Source: Crotophaga sulcirostris (lineage: Eukaryota; Chordata; Aves; Cuculiformes; Crotophagidae). From it: a stretch of DNA of 64,000 bases. Every line of letters starts with the position of its first letter. Position 1 is the stretch's first letter. A model generated the notes under the pieces. That model was not told where the DNA came from. It did no database searches and worked only from the letters and a program-made list of their open reading frames with translations. A program made the position numbers and the translations under genes. Of this stretch, positions 63,672 through 64,000 are shown piece after piece. The stretch is taken from positions 549,248 through 613,247 of the forward strand of contig VYZB01000078.1 in assembly GCA_013397455.1 (NCBI GenBank), given 5' to 3'.

Positions 63672-64000
63672 AGTGTTCACAGTTTCAAAGGTTACACAGC
63701 GTTATTTCATCCTGTTGATAAACATTTACAATAAGAATTAATGGAAGGATAACAGCTCTTTGCATTTGTAAAAGCTGAACTTTAAAATGCAGGGAACCTG
63801 CATCTAATAATACAGTTATGGAGATCAAGTTATTCACAAAACGGCAACAACAGTCATATAAGAAGTCCATCTTTTGTATCAGTAATACAGAGAGAAATTA
63901 TTTACCAAGTCATTTAGTGAAGCTAATGCATTCTTTTGATACAATTACAATTAGATTAGGAGAGAGTGGTTCTCTTACAACCTAGAAAGACAAAAGCATG

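Overview
This is a vertebrate nuclear window, almost certainly from a bird. The dispersed repeats are CR1 LINEs whose 3' tails have the avian form (gggttggaagggacctt... when read in reverse), and there is an avian-type ERVL-like LTR. The two genes recognised, PTCD2 and MRPS27, stand head to head, as I remember the human 5q13 locus. The species cannot be named from the sequence alone. Gene density is low, introns are long, and all splice sites used are GT-AG. I found no bacterial-type features, tRNA, rRNA or CRISPR.

Layout: 1-9,880 is intergenic, downstream of PTCD2, and holds old CR1 pieces. PTCD2 (minus strand) runs from about 26,356 down to a poly(A) signal at 9,900-9,905. I could thread ten coding exons in one continuous frame (379 codons from the upper ATG, 366 from the lower). 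A GC-rich divergent promoter of roughly 26,260-26,930 contains an assembly gap of 347 Ns (26,468-26,814). It is flanked on both sides by CR1 elements pointing outward. MRPS27 (plus strand) runs from the gap to beyond the right edge. Eight coding exons (probably exons 2-9) are visible between 28,987 and 63,499. They join in one frame to give about 255 residues. The first exon is not resolved and the last exons lie outside the window. Its largest intron here is 18.8 kb (36,879-55,676).

Both genes encode mitochondrial pentatricopeptide-repeat-type RNA-binding proteins. mS27 (MRPS27) belongs to the small mitoribosomal subunit. PTCD2 has been linked to processing of the cytochrome b transcript. 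A shared promoter would co-express a translation component and an RNA-processing factor of the same organelle.

The most striking observation is that the two genes match exon by exon. Six intron positions occur in the same order and phase. A 79-nt exon (phase 0 to 1) has the same length in both. A 130-nt block is one exon in PTCD2 and two exons (71+59 nt) in MRPS27. Both second exons open with a split codon followed by K/R-R-Y-L-L-T/S. This fits an ancient inverted duplication around the promoter. Other points of interest are a possible in-frame 81-nt cassette exon in PTCD2, a possible frame-breaking 78-nt pseudo-exon, a 104-bp palindrome, and an LTR end that appears to carry the splice donor of PTCD2 exon 1.
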